DNA from: Streptomyces vietnamensis
GTDB lineage: Bacteria > Actinomycetota > Actinomycetes > Streptomycetales > Streptomycetaceae
Length of the DNA: 64,000 bases
Assembly: GCF_000830005.1 (NCBI RefSeq)
Contig: NZ_CP010407.1
Location: forward strand, 124,001 to 188,000
Direction of reading: 5' to 3'
Shown here: one piece after another, positions 16,961-24,998 of the stretch
Layout of the letters: every line of letters starts with the position of its first letter
Numbering within the stretch: the stretch's first letter is position 1
Notes under the pieces: generated by a model
The model's database searches: none
What the model was told of the DNA's origin: nothing
Seen by the model: only the letters and a program-made list of their open reading frames with translations
Program-made: the position numbers and the translations under genes

Positions 16961-17953
16961 ATGGCGATCATGAGCTCGCCCACTGACGAGGAACTGACCC
17001 GAAGAGCCCAGGCGGGTGAGACCGGCGCCCTCGGGCTGCTGCTGGCACGCCATCAGGCGCCGATGCGCGCGGTGGCGCTGAGCCTGCTCGGCCACGGTCC
17101 CGACGCGGAGGACGCAGTCCAGGATGCAGCGCTGACCGCGCTGCGCCGGATCGGTGATGTACGCGACCCGGCAGCGGTCGGGGCATGGATGCGGGCGATC
17201 GTGCGGAACAACGCCCGTATGTTGCTGCGCTCCGCCCGGCGTGAGACACCCGGTCTGGAGGGGCTCGAAAGCTCGAACCTCCACGCCGAAGAGCAGTCGA
17301 ACCCTGAGCAACTGATCGAGCGGCATGCGATGCGCGACTGGATCGGTGCGGCGCTGGAGGGACTTCCGCCGCAGCTCCGGCTGGTGCTCATGCTGCGGCA
17401 CTTCAGCGGGATCAGCTCCTACCAGGAGATCGCGGACGCGTGCGAGGTGCCAGTGGGGACCGTACGCAGCCGTCTCCATCAGGCCCGGGGAAAGCTCGCA
17501 GAGGTCCTGATGTCGACCGCCGCCCAAGCCCACGACGACGCCGCCATGCTCACGGAGAGCAGTCGAAAGGAAGCCGTGGCTACGCTGGAGGCGTGGGAAG
17601 CCGGTGGCCTGCCCTTTGAGATCTCCGAGCTGTGGCCGATGGAGGCCGAAATGGTCGGACGGCTCGGCCGGCCGGGAGAACATGTCCACCCCATCCCGGT
17701 CATGCGCCACTATCTGGAGGGCGGTGTACGGCAACACCTGCGCCATGTGGTGGCCGGCCAGGACATCGACATCTGGGAGATGGACGTGACCCACGAGGGT
17801 GCCACCCATGTCTGCCCGCCGTCCCTCACGTGGCTCATGTTCCGCCACGACGGACGCGTCCAGAAGCTCAGGGTCGTCTTCCCCCGGCCTCCGCGTGCAG
17901 TTCCGACGGCAGGAGGTGCCGAGCCATCGGAACTGTCCTGGCCGGATTGGTGA
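16961..17953 (+). CDS. ECF RNA polymerase sigma factor with SnoaL-like C-terminal extension
   Basis: 330 residues from ATG 16961 with GGAG eleven bases upstream. Region 2 is ALGLLLARHQAPMRAVALSLL and GHGPDAEDAVQDAALTALRRI; region 4 is LPPQLRLVLMLRHFSGISSYQEIADACEVPVGTVRSRLHQAR (split motif). The last 130 residues form an extra domain with LEAWEAGGLPFEISELWP, resembling NTF2/SnoaL extensions known to modulate such ECFs. No anti-sigma gene is adjacent, which fits regulation by the extension. Confidence 0.88.
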   Translation: MAIMSSPTDEELTRRAQAGETGALGLLLARHQAPMRAVALSLLGHGPDAEDAVQDAALTALRRIGDVRDPAAVGAWMRAIVRNNARMLLRSARRETPGLEGLESSNLHAEEQSNPEQLIERHAMRDWIGAALEGLPPQLRLVLMLRHFSGISSYQEIADACEVPVGTVRSRLHQARGKLAEVLMSTAAQAHDDAAMLTESSRKEAVATLEAWEAGGLPFEISELWPMEAEMVGRLGRPGEHVHPIPVMRHYLEGGVRQHLRHVVAGQDIDIWEMDVTHEGATHVCPPSLTWLMFRHDGRVQKLRVVFPRPPRAVPTAGGAEPSELSWPDW

Positions 17954-18140
17954 GTGCTCCCGAGGCCGTTTCCCTGCGGTCGGTGGAGTCGATCACCGCG
18001 TCCCTGGACCGTCGCCGCGGCTACCGACGGGTCCCGACTCCTTGCCCCGGGCGCGGGAGCCGCCTGCCCCGAAGGGGCAGGGCGTAAGACACGCGGCGGG
18101 TGGCCCGGGCGGGTCAGTGACCGGCAGGGGCGGGCGAGAT

Positions 18141-18368
18141 CTACTGCATGAGGCCGATGATGTCGGGGGCGACCCGCTCCTCGGCGATCCGGTCGCCCTG
18201 GAAGCGGTAGACCTCGATGCTTCCGAAGCCGACCTGCCGGCCCGTGGCCTCGATCTGCTGGAACGCGCCCTGGTGCGTTCCCTCGAAGTCGACCAGCACG
18301 GTCACCTTGTCACCGACGCCGAAGAGGTCCCGGACGTTGATCTTGAGGTCGGGGAAGGCGTCCTTCAT
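18141..18368 (-). pseudogene. SnoaL-like ester cyclase, 5'-truncated
   Basis: The 75 codons MKDAFPDLKINVRDLF to VAPDIIGLMQ match the second half of SnoaL-type cyclases (FEGTHQGAFQQI, GFGSIEVYRFQGDRIAEER). The N-terminal half and native start are missing; upstream lies the operator and start of a divergent TetR gene. Possibly lost by deletion when the regulator arrived. Confidence 0.6.
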
Positions 18369-18437
18369 TCCCTGTGCGTCGCAGCAAGGGCAAGGCGGCT
18401 TTGGAGGTCCGGCCGGGACGGCGGGATCACCGCACTC

Positions 18438-18479
18438 CTCAAGCGACTGCTTGACAAGGAAGTCAAGCAGTCGCTTGAG
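18438..18479. promoter_or_regulatory. Long palindromic operator before TetR gene
   Basis: CTCAAGCGACTGCTTGAC and GTCAAGCAGTCGCTTGAG are perfect 18-base arms around AAGGAA. TTGACA at 18451-18456 could be a -35 box. The position just ahead of the TetR start suggests autorepression. Confidence 0.6.
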
Positions 18480-18486
18480 TTCAAGG

Positions 18487-19110
18487 GTGAGGCCAGAGAA
18501 GACGGACCTTCGCCGCGAGGCCGGCCAGCGAACGCGGGACGACCTGTTGATGGCTGCCCTCGAACTGCTCTCCCGGCGCGGGCAGGAAGGCGTGACCCTT
18601 CGGGAGATCACCCAGAGCGCCGGAGCCAACGTCTCCGCGGTGAGCTACCACTTCGGTTCCCTGAAGTCGCTGTGCGATGTGGCCATCGAGCACGCCCTGG
18701 AGCGTTACCTGGACGCGCAGATCCGGGAGCTCGACGCTCTGGCGGCGAACGCGACGCTGAGCGAGCTGGCCGAGGCGTTCGCACGGCCGATGATGCACGC
18801 ACTCGGTGCCGGGGGGCGGGATCTGGCCGTGATGCGGACCGTCGCGCGGATGGGGATCGACCCGCCCGAGGGATGGGAGCGGCTGTACGGGAAGTTCGAA
18901 GCGGCCCGACGGCAGGCGCTGCGGGTGCTGGCGACGAACCTTCCCGAGGTCGACGAGCAGGAGCTCCTCTTCCGCACCCGCAGCGCGGCCGGGATGCTGA
19001 ACTGGCTCGCCCTGTCACCCATCGGGTCCGAGCTGGCCGCCCAGCCCGCCGAGCTCGTCGAGCGGAGGATCATCGCCGTGGTAGCCGGCGCGTTCCGGGG
19101 AGTCCCGTAG
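18487..19110 (+). CDS. TetR-family transcriptional regulator
   Basis: About 207 residues from the GTG at 18487; this start keeps the first helix (REAGQRTRDDLLMAALELL) and excludes sequence overlapping the operator. HTH: GVTLREITQSAGANVSAVSYHFGS. The C-terminal domain is TetR_C-like with GWERLYGKFEAARRQALRVL. It likely binds the 18-base palindrome upstream and possibly the smaller one before the next gene. Confidence 0.85.
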   Translation: MRPEKTDLRREAGQRTRDDLLMAALELLSRRGQEGVTLREITQSAGANVSAVSYHFGSLKSLCDVAIEHALERYLDAQIRELDALAANATLSELAEAFARPMMHALGAGGRDLAVMRTVARMGIDPPEGWERLYGKFEAARRQALRVLATNLPEVDEQELLFRTRSAAGMLNWLALSPIGSELAAQPAELVERRIIAVVAGAFRGVP

Positions 19111-19204
19111 GCGTCCGAGGCCGCCACTCGTACCCCACCTGGCCCGACCTTTCCGAAGAATTCAATCGATCGCTTGACAATCCGCCCACCCGGGAGAAAC
19201 ATTT

Positions 19205-19222
19205 CAATCAAGGGTTTGATTG
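19205..19222. promoter_or_regulatory. Palindrome before SnoaL-like gene
   Basis: CAATCAA and TTGATTG flank GGGT, 24 bases before the ATG at 19246. A TTGACA (19174-19179) lies upstream in a CGCTTGAC context that also occurs in the TetR palindrome. Likely operator; the binding protein is inferred. Confidence 0.45.
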
Positions 19223-19245
19223 GATTCTCTCAGGCGGGAGACACC

Positions 19246-19713
19246 ATGAGCACCGATGCGGAGGCCGTGGTCCGCGCGGCGTACCACGCGGCCGAGGGCA
19301 GCGTCCTGGACGTCCAGGGCTTCAAGGACCTCTTCGCGGCGGACGGCGTGTTCAACAACGTCGTCGCCGGCGAGAGCTACCGCGGTGACCACCTGGGCGA
19401 CCTGGTCGTCTTCATGGGCCGGCTGGCCCCCGACCTGCACCGCGAGCTCCACAGGTTCCACGTCATGGGCGACGTCGTCGCCGTCGAGCTGTCGATCCAG
19501 GGCACGTTCACCGGGCCCTTCGAGACCCCCGCCGGCGTCATACAGCCGACCGGCGCCAGGCTCGACGTCCCGACCGCCGACTTCTGGTACGTCGAGGACG
19601 GCAAGATCAAGGAATTCAACTGCTACGTCGGCGTGAGTGTGATGCTCGCCCAGCTCGGCGTGCAGCCGGACTTCGCCTCCGCCGTCAACGAGTCGGCCGT
19701 CGTGCCGAGCTGA
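19246..19713 (+). CDS. SnoaL-like ester cyclase family protein
   Basis: 155 residues. MSTDAEAVVRAAYHAAEGSV starts the NTF2 fold; HRELHRFHVMGDVVAVELSI and TADFWYVEDGKIKEFNCYVG are the usual central and late strands. CGGGAG precedes the ATG. It heads a run with an FMN reductase and a second NTF2-fold gene, downstream of the TetR gene. The substrate is unknown. Confidence 0.82.
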   Translation: MSTDAEAVVRAAYHAAEGSVLDVQGFKDLFAADGVFNNVVAGESYRGDHLGDLVVFMGRLAPDLHRELHRFHVMGDVVAVELSIQGTFTGPFETPAGVIQPTGARLDVPTADFWYVEDGKIKEFNCYVGVSVMLAQLGVQPDFASAVNESAVVPS

Positions 19714-19843
19714 CCGAACAGCTCCGGGCCCGCTACACGCTGCCGGACGACGCGCCCTCCCCATGGCCGACCTTCTGGGCAACGCGCCTCAGGCAGAGAG
19801 CAGGCGGCCCTGAAACCAAGGACCACAAGAAGGCAGACCAACC

Positions 19844-20419
19844 ATGCTCACCATCGGGATCATTCTCGGCAGCACCCGACCCAACCGCGTCGGCGACCAG
19901 GTGGCGCGCTGGGTCCTCGAGCACGCCTCGCGCCGCACCGACGCGCGCTTCGATCTGCTCGACCTGCGCGACCATCCACTCCCCCACCTCGACGAGCCGA
20001 TGCCGCCCTCGTTCGGTCAGTACCAGAACGAGCACACCCGCCGCTGGGCCGAGACCATCGCCTCGTACGACGGATTCGTCATCGTCACCCCCGAGTACAA
20101 CCACGGCATCCCCGGCGTCCTGAAGAACGCCCTGGACTTCCTGTACGCCGAGTGGAACAACAAGGCCCTCGGCCTGGTCTCCTACGGCGCCACAGGCGGC
20201 ACACGGTCCGCCGAACACCTGCGCCTGGTCGCCGCCGAACTCCAGATGGCGGACGTTCGCCAGCAGGTCGTGCTCTCCATGATCACCGAATTCGAGAACT
20301 TCACCCTGTTCAAGCCCGGCGACTACAACCTGGGCGCGCTCAACACCATGCTCGACCAGGTCGTCGCCTGGACCACGGCACTCGCACCCCTGCGGACGAC
20401 CCCAGCCGCCGTGGCCTGA
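19844..20419 (+). CDS. NADPH-dependent FMN reductase (NADPH:quinone/azoreductase type)
   Basis: 191 residues with the flavodoxin-like N-terminal GSTRPNRVGDQVARW phosphate loop and the FMN-binding VTPEYNHGIPGVLKNALDF. GLVSYGATGGTRSAEHLR is also conserved. The family reduces FMN, quinones or chromate. A related but truncated copy lies at 29273-29649. Confidence 0.9.
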   Translation: MLTIGIILGSTRPNRVGDQVARWVLEHASRRTDARFDLLDLRDHPLPHLDEPMPPSFGQYQNEHTRRWAETIASYDGFVIVTPEYNHGIPGVLKNALDFLYAEWNNKALGLVSYGATGGTRSAEHLRLVAAELQMADVRQQVVLSMITEFENFTLFKPGDYNLGALNTMLDQVVAWTTALAPLRTTPAAVA

Positions 20420-20442
20420 GCGGCCCGCCCGCGATCGGAGCC

Positions 20443-20470
20443 AGGGAGCAGGGAGCAGGGAGCAGGGAGC
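20443..20470 (+). repeat. Four tandem copies of AGGGAGC
   Basis: Exact 7-base unit repeated four times, ending four bases before the ATG of the next gene. Every unit contains a GGGAG ribosome-binding core. Confidence 0.85.
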
Positions 20471-20474
20471 CACC

Positions 20475-20843
20475 ATGACCAGATCCCCCGCCGACCTGAT
20501 GCGAGTCAACCTCCTCGAGGTGTTCAACGAACCCGATCCGGTCCGCCGGGCCGCGGTCATCGCCGAGAACTACGCCGAAGACGTGGTGTGGCACGAACCG
20601 GACCGCGTCAACCACGGGCGCACGGAGTTCGTGCGCCGCGCCGCGGAGTTGCTTGCCGAGACCCCGGACTGGGCCTTCCGACCCGCAGGCCCCGCGTCGG
20701 GCCTCGACGACATCGGCCACCTCGGTTTCGAGTTCGGCCCGGTCGGCCGGCCTCCGGTGGTAACCGGCATGGACATCGCTCGCACTGACAACGGCGTCAT
20801 CGTCGAGCTCTACACCATCGTGACGGAGGCCCCGCAGCCGTGA
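20475..20843 (+). CDS. SnoaL-like NTF2-fold protein
   Basis: 122 residues, MTRSPADLMRVNLLEVFNEP, with YAEDVVWHEPDRVNHGR and GFEFGPVGRPPVVTGMDIA. Family as for its neighbours. Its stop overlaps the GTG of the LuxR-type regulator (GTGA), indicating coupling. Confidence 0.78.
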   Translation: MTRSPADLMRVNLLEVFNEPDPVRRAAVIAENYAEDVVWHEPDRVNHGRTEFVRRAAELLAETPDWAFRPAGPASGLDDIGHLGFEFGPVGRPPVVTGMDIARTDNGVIVELYTIVTEAPQP

Positions 20844-23653
20844 TCCAGGACGGCAAGGATCTTCTGCGGAGGCCGAAGCAGCGGCCGCGTCCGCCTGTCC
20901 GAACAGCGACAGGTCGACGCCACGATCCACGGCTGCCGGTCGGCTACGCCGGCCACGTGCCTGATGACCTCGGCGCGTTGTCCTTGTCCGGTCCACTGGA
21001 CGCCCTGGACCAATGCCGTGCTCCGGGCCGGGGGCGGCATCGGCTCATCGACCGCCGCGACCTGGTCTTCGCCCTGGACCGTGCGGCCGAGAAGCAGGTG
21101 ACGCTGATCTCGGCGCCTGCCGGCAGCGGCAAGACGTCCCTGCTGCGTGCGTGGGCCGACCGCACCGGTCCTCCAGACCGCCGTATTGCCTTCCTGTCCG
21201 TACGGCCGGGCCAGAACGAGGCGCAGCTGTTCTGGCTCGCGCTTCTGGACGCGGTTCGCGCCACGTCCGGCGCCGACGGCGAACCACAGGCTGTGACGCC
21301 CGGTTTCAGCCCCGGCGCCCTGGTGGAAGAGGTGCGGTCCGAGCTCGCGGTGTCGCGCGGGCCCTTCTTCCTCGTCATCGACGACCTGCACGAACTGACC
21401 GCCGACGATGCCACCGAGCAGCTCGCGGACCTGCTGACAAGCCTCCCGCCGAGCGTCCACGCGATCGTGGCCACCCGCCGCGACCCGCCTCTGCGCCTGC
21501 ACAAGCTGCGGCTGGCCGGGGAGCTGGCCGAGATCCGCGCCGCGGCGCTGCGTTTCACCGAGGACGAGACCCGCGAGCTGCTGGTCGCCGCCGGGATCGC
21601 GCTGCCCGACCACGTGGCCGGCATGCTGCATCAGCGGACCGAGGGCTGGGCGGCCGGGCTGCGGCTCGCCGTGCTCTCACTCGCCGGGCACCCGGACCCC
21701 GAGCGCTTCGTCGCCGAGTTCTCGGGGAGTCACCGTACGGTCGCCGATTACCTCATGGCCGAGATGCTGGAACGGCAGCCGGCCGACGTGCAGCGGCTGC
21801 TGCTGCGCACCTCCCTGCTGGACCGGGTGAACGGCGAACTGGCCGATCTGCTCACCGGTGCAACCGGGTCGGAACGGATCCTGCTGGACCTGGAGGACGC
21901 CAACGCGTTCGTGGTGTCCCTCGATCCCGGACGCACCTGGTTCCGCTGTCACCGCCTGTTCGGCGACCTGCTCAGACTGGAACTGCGCCGCACGTCGCCT
22001 CAGGACGTACCGAAACTGCACCGGCTCGCCGGGGACTGGTTCGCCGAACACGGCCAGACCGCGGAAGCCGTGCGGCATCTCCAGGCTGCGGGCGACTGGT
22101 CCGGGGCGGCCTGTCTGCTCGCCGACCACGCCGTCAGCCTCACTCTCGACGGGCAGGCGGCAACCGTGGCGGCGCTGCTGAGCGCTTTCCCCACGCGTAC
22201 CGGTGAAGAGTCGCCGGAGCTGGCCCTGGTGCACGGGATCGCCGACCTCAGCCAGAGCCGCCTCGGGGAGGCCCAGGCACACCTGGAGATCGCCAGGTCG
22301 TACGCCGCGTCGGCACCGCCCGAGCGGCGGCACCGGCTGCGGACGGCCGTCGCGTCGCTGGAGCTGCTGCTGGCCCGGCTGCAGGGGGACTTCGACGCCG
22401 TGTTCGAGCGGTCCGGGGCGTTGCCCTCGTCGGCCTGCGGCCGGTCCCACGCCGAGGTCGCGCTCTCCGGCGACCTCCGGGCCCTCGCGCTGCTCGATCT
22501 GGGCGTTGCCGAGGCGTGGTCGCTGCGGCTCGCCGACAGCGAGCGGCACCTCCAGGAGGGTGCCGCGCTCGCCCGCGACATCGGCCGGCCCTATCTTGAG
22601 GTCGCCTGCACGGCCCACCTGGGCTTCGCCTCCGGCTTCCGCTCCTTCGCCCTGGTTCGGCAGCGGTGTGAGGAGGCCGTGGCGCTGGCCGCGCGGTACG
22701 GCTGGGACGCCGAGCCGGTGATCGCCCCCGCGCAAGCCGCGCTCGCCTGGACGCTGATCTGCACGGGCGAGTTCGAGGACGCAGAACGGTGGCTGGACCG
22801 GGCTCGGAACGCCACCAGTGCCGAGGGGGAACCCGGTGTCCGGCTGCTCGTGCGTCTGGTCTCCGCGCTGCTTCTGGCAGCGCGCGGGCAGCACCGCCAG
22901 GCGCTGGCCGAGCTGGCCGCAGCCGAGCAGGTGCAGGCGCACATGGTCGGCCGGCATGGACTGTCGCCCCGGGTGGCAGGCTGGAAGATGACCGTGCAGG
23001 CCCGTCTCGGGATGGTCGACCGGGCACGGACTGCTCTGGGCGGCCTCGACGGCCGGAAGGCCGCAGCCGGTGAGATTCGCACAGCAGCCGCGTCGATCCG
23101 CCTCGCCGAGCGGGACCCCGCTGGCGCCCGCGCAGAGCTCCGGACCGTCTTCGACGGCACCGCCCCCGTCATCTCGCACCTCACCCGGATCGAGGCCCAT
23201 CTCCTGGAAGCACTTGCCTGCCGCGATCTGAACGACGACCCGGCGGCGTACGCGGCCGTCGAACACGCGCTGGATCTGGCCGAGCCGGACCGGCTTGTCC
23301 TGCCGTTCGCGATGACCGGCGCATGGGAACTGCTGGAGGCCCTGCCGCAGGCGAAGACCTCGCACGCCGCCCTCGTCTCCGACATCCTCGACGCCACCCG
23401 CGGCAGCGCCCGGGCCAGGACCGCCCGACCGCGCCGGGGGCCGGCCGAGGAACTCAGCCCCAGCGAGCTTCGAGTCCTTCGTTACCTGCCGACGAATCTC
23501 ACCCGGCCCGAGATCGCCGGAGAGCTGTCGGTCTCGATCAACACCGTCAGCACCCACGTCCGCCGGATCTACTCCAAACTCGGTGCCGGAGACCGGTCCT
23601 CGGCCGTACGGCGGGGCCGCGAGCTCGGGTTGCTGTCGAGCGGTCGGCAGTGA
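20840..23653 (+). CDS. LuxR-family (MalT/LAL-type) ATP-dependent regulator
   Basis: 937 residues. The NTPase module has Walker A SAPAGSGKTSLLRAW and Walker B FFLVIDDLHEL, followed by TPR-like helices over about 500 residues and a C-terminal LuxR HTH (LSPSELRVLRYLPTNLTRPE, SINTVSTHVRRIYSKLG). The first 60 residues are atypical, so a later start is possible although coupling with the upstream gene supports GTG 20840. MalT-type proteins are activators responding to a small ligand; it probably controls this operon and its neighbours. Confidence 0.88.
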   Translation: MIQDGKDLLRRPKQRPRPPVRTATGRRHDPRLPVGYAGHVPDDLGALSLSGPLDALDQCRAPGRGRHRLIDRRDLVFALDRAAEKQVTLISAPAGSGKTSLLRAWADRTGPPDRRIAFLSVRPGQNEAQLFWLALLDAVRATSGADGEPQAVTPGFSPGALVEEVRSELAVSRGPFFLVIDDLHELTADDATEQLADLLTSLPPSVHAIVATRRDPPLRLHKLRLAGELAEIRAAALRFTEDETRELLVAAGIALPDHVAGMLHQRTEGWAAGLRLAVLSLAGHPDPERFVAEFSGSHRTVADYLMAEMLERQPADVQRLLLRTSLLDRVNGELADLLTGATGSERILLDLEDANAFVVSLDPGRTWFRCHRLFGDLLRLELRRTSPQDVPKLHRLAGDWFAEHGQTAEAVRHLQAAGDWSGAACLLADHAVSLTLDGQAATVAALLSAFPTRTGEESPELALVHGIADLSQSRLGEAQAHLEIARSYAASAPPERRHRLRTAVASLELLLARLQGDFDAVFERSGALPSSACGRSHAEVALSGDLRALALLDLGVAEAWSLRLADSERHLQEGAALARDIGRPYLEVACTAHLGFASGFRSFALVRQRCEEAVALAARYGWDAEPVIAPAQAALAWTLICTGEFEDAERWLDRARNATSAEGEPGVRLLVRLVSALLLAARGQHRQALAELAAAEQVQAHMVGRHGLSPRVAGWKMTVQARLGMVDRARTALGGLDGRKAAAGEIRTAAASIRLAERDPAGARAELRTVFDGTAPVISHLTRIEAHLLEALACRDLNDDPAAYAAVEHALDLAEPDRLVLPFAMTGAWELLEALPQAKTSHAALVSDILDATRGSARARTARPRRGPAEELSPSELRVLRYLPTNLTRPEIAGELSVSINTVSTHVRRIYSKLGAGDRSSAVRRGRELGLLSSGRQ

Positions 23654-24027
23654 CTGCCCAGGACCACCGGATTCCGGTGATGACCTCTCACCCGGTGCGT
23701 GACGACGATGAACGCATGGGTGACGACCCCGTCCTGTACCAGCTCCGGGTGCGCGGCCACCTCGGTCCCACCCTGCTGACGGCGTTCCCGGCGTTCGTCC
23801 CCGAGTTCGTCTCCGAGCGGCGGGGCGCCGAGACCGTGCTCACCGGCCCGGTGCCGGACGCTGCGGCGCTCTACGGCGTCCTCTTCCAATGCGAGGCCCT
23901 CGGCCTCGAACTCCTCGACGTGCACAGGGTCCGGCCACTGTTCCGTCAGGAGCCGGCGGACGGGTCCGGGCAGGGCCGGTACCACGTGCTGCCGGACCGC
24001 CCTCAACCGATGGGAGACCCTTCATGA
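23650..24027 (+). CDS. Small conserved-looking hypothetical protein
   Basis: From GTG 23650 (overlapping the LuxR stop as GTGA) to a stop overlapping the esterase ATG (ATGA), 125 residues; ATGs at 23680 and 23716 are alternatives. The core LYQLRVRGHLGPTLLTAFPA to VLTGPVPDAAALYGVLFQ resembles short Streptomyces proteins that often sit beside hydrolases and regulators. Function unknown. Confidence 0.6.
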   Translation: MTAQDHRIPVMTSHPVRDDDERMGDDPVLYQLRVRGHLGPTLLTAFPAFVPEFVSERRGAETVLTGPVPDAAALYGVLFQCEALGLELLDVHRVRPLFRQEPADGSGQGRYHVLPDRPQPMGDPS

Positions 24028-24935
24028 CTGCCGAGCAGCGACGACAGCTTGACGCGATCCTGCGCCAGTCGGCCATTCCCTCGGACAGCGATGTCGCCGA
24101 GCAGCGGAGGCTCCTGCATGCGTTGGCGTCGGCACAGCCTCTGGCCTCGGACGTGGTCGTGACCACGACGGAGCTGGGCGGCGTCCCGACCGTCGAGATC
24201 ACGGTCGAGGGAATCGCATCGCGGCACGTGGTTCTGTACTTCCACGGCGGTGTCTACGTACTGGGGGACGCGTTCAGCGCCGCCGGCCTGGCCTCGGAGG
24301 TCGGCCGACGGGCCGGGGCCAAGGTCTTCTCCGTCGACTACCGGCTCGCACCCGAGCACCCGTTTCCGGCGGCCGTGGACGATGCCCTGTCGGCCTACGA
24401 AGCCCTCCTGCGCCGCGGCACCGCCCCTTCCGACGTGGTCTTCGCAGGAGAGTCGGCGGGCGGCGGGCTCTCGGTCGCCACCCTGGTCAACGCCCGCGAC
24501 CAGGGGTTGCCCCTGCCCGCCGCGGCCTACGCGATGTCACCGTATGCCGACCTCACCCTGGCCGGGGCGACCATCGAGACCAAACGGGAAGTCGACGCAA
24601 CGCTCAGCCGGGAACTCCTCCAGCCCCGGGTCACGGACTACACGGCAGGCGAGGATCCCGCCCTTGGCCTGATCAGTCCCGTCTTCGCGGTCCTGTCCGG
24701 GCTGCCGCCCCTGCTCATCCAGGTCGGCTCCCACGAAGTCCTCCTCGACGACGCCGTACGCCTCGCCCGCCAGGCGGCCACAGCGGACGTGGACGTCACC
24801 CTGGACATCACCGCCGGGGTGCCGCACGTCTTCCAGACCTTCCGCCCGCTCCTCGACGAAGCAGACACCGCGCTGAACCGGGCCGGCCAGTTCCTGTCCG
24901 CCCACCTGACCGATGCGGACCTGCTCACCGGGTAG
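24024..24935 (+). CDS. Alpha/beta hydrolase, hormone-sensitive lipase (HSL) family
   Basis: 303 residues. The HSL oxyanion motif YFHGGVYVLG, nucleophile elbow FAGESAGGGL, acid loop in the LIQVGSHEVLLDDA region (Asp of EVLLDD) and His in GVPHVFQTF are present. Family members hydrolyse short-chain esters. The ATGA overlap with the preceding gene suggests one operon with the LuxR regulator. Confidence 0.9.
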   Translation: MTAEQRRQLDAILRQSAIPSDSDVAEQRRLLHALASAQPLASDVVVTTTELGGVPTVEITVEGIASRHVVLYFHGGVYVLGDAFSAAGLASEVGRRAGAKVFSVDYRLAPEHPFPAAVDDALSAYEALLRRGTAPSDVVFAGESAGGGLSVATLVNARDQGLPLPAAAYAMSPYADLTLAGATIETKREVDATLSRELLQPRVTDYTAGEDPALGLISPVFAVLSGLPPLLIQVGSHEVLLDDAVRLARQAATADVDVTLDITAGVPHVFQTFRPLLDEADTALNRAGQFLSAHLTDADLLTG

Positions 24936-24998
24936 CGGGAGACCACCAAGCGCCTCAGGGCGGCCGGACTCGACCGCCCGCGACACAAGGAGACCGGC

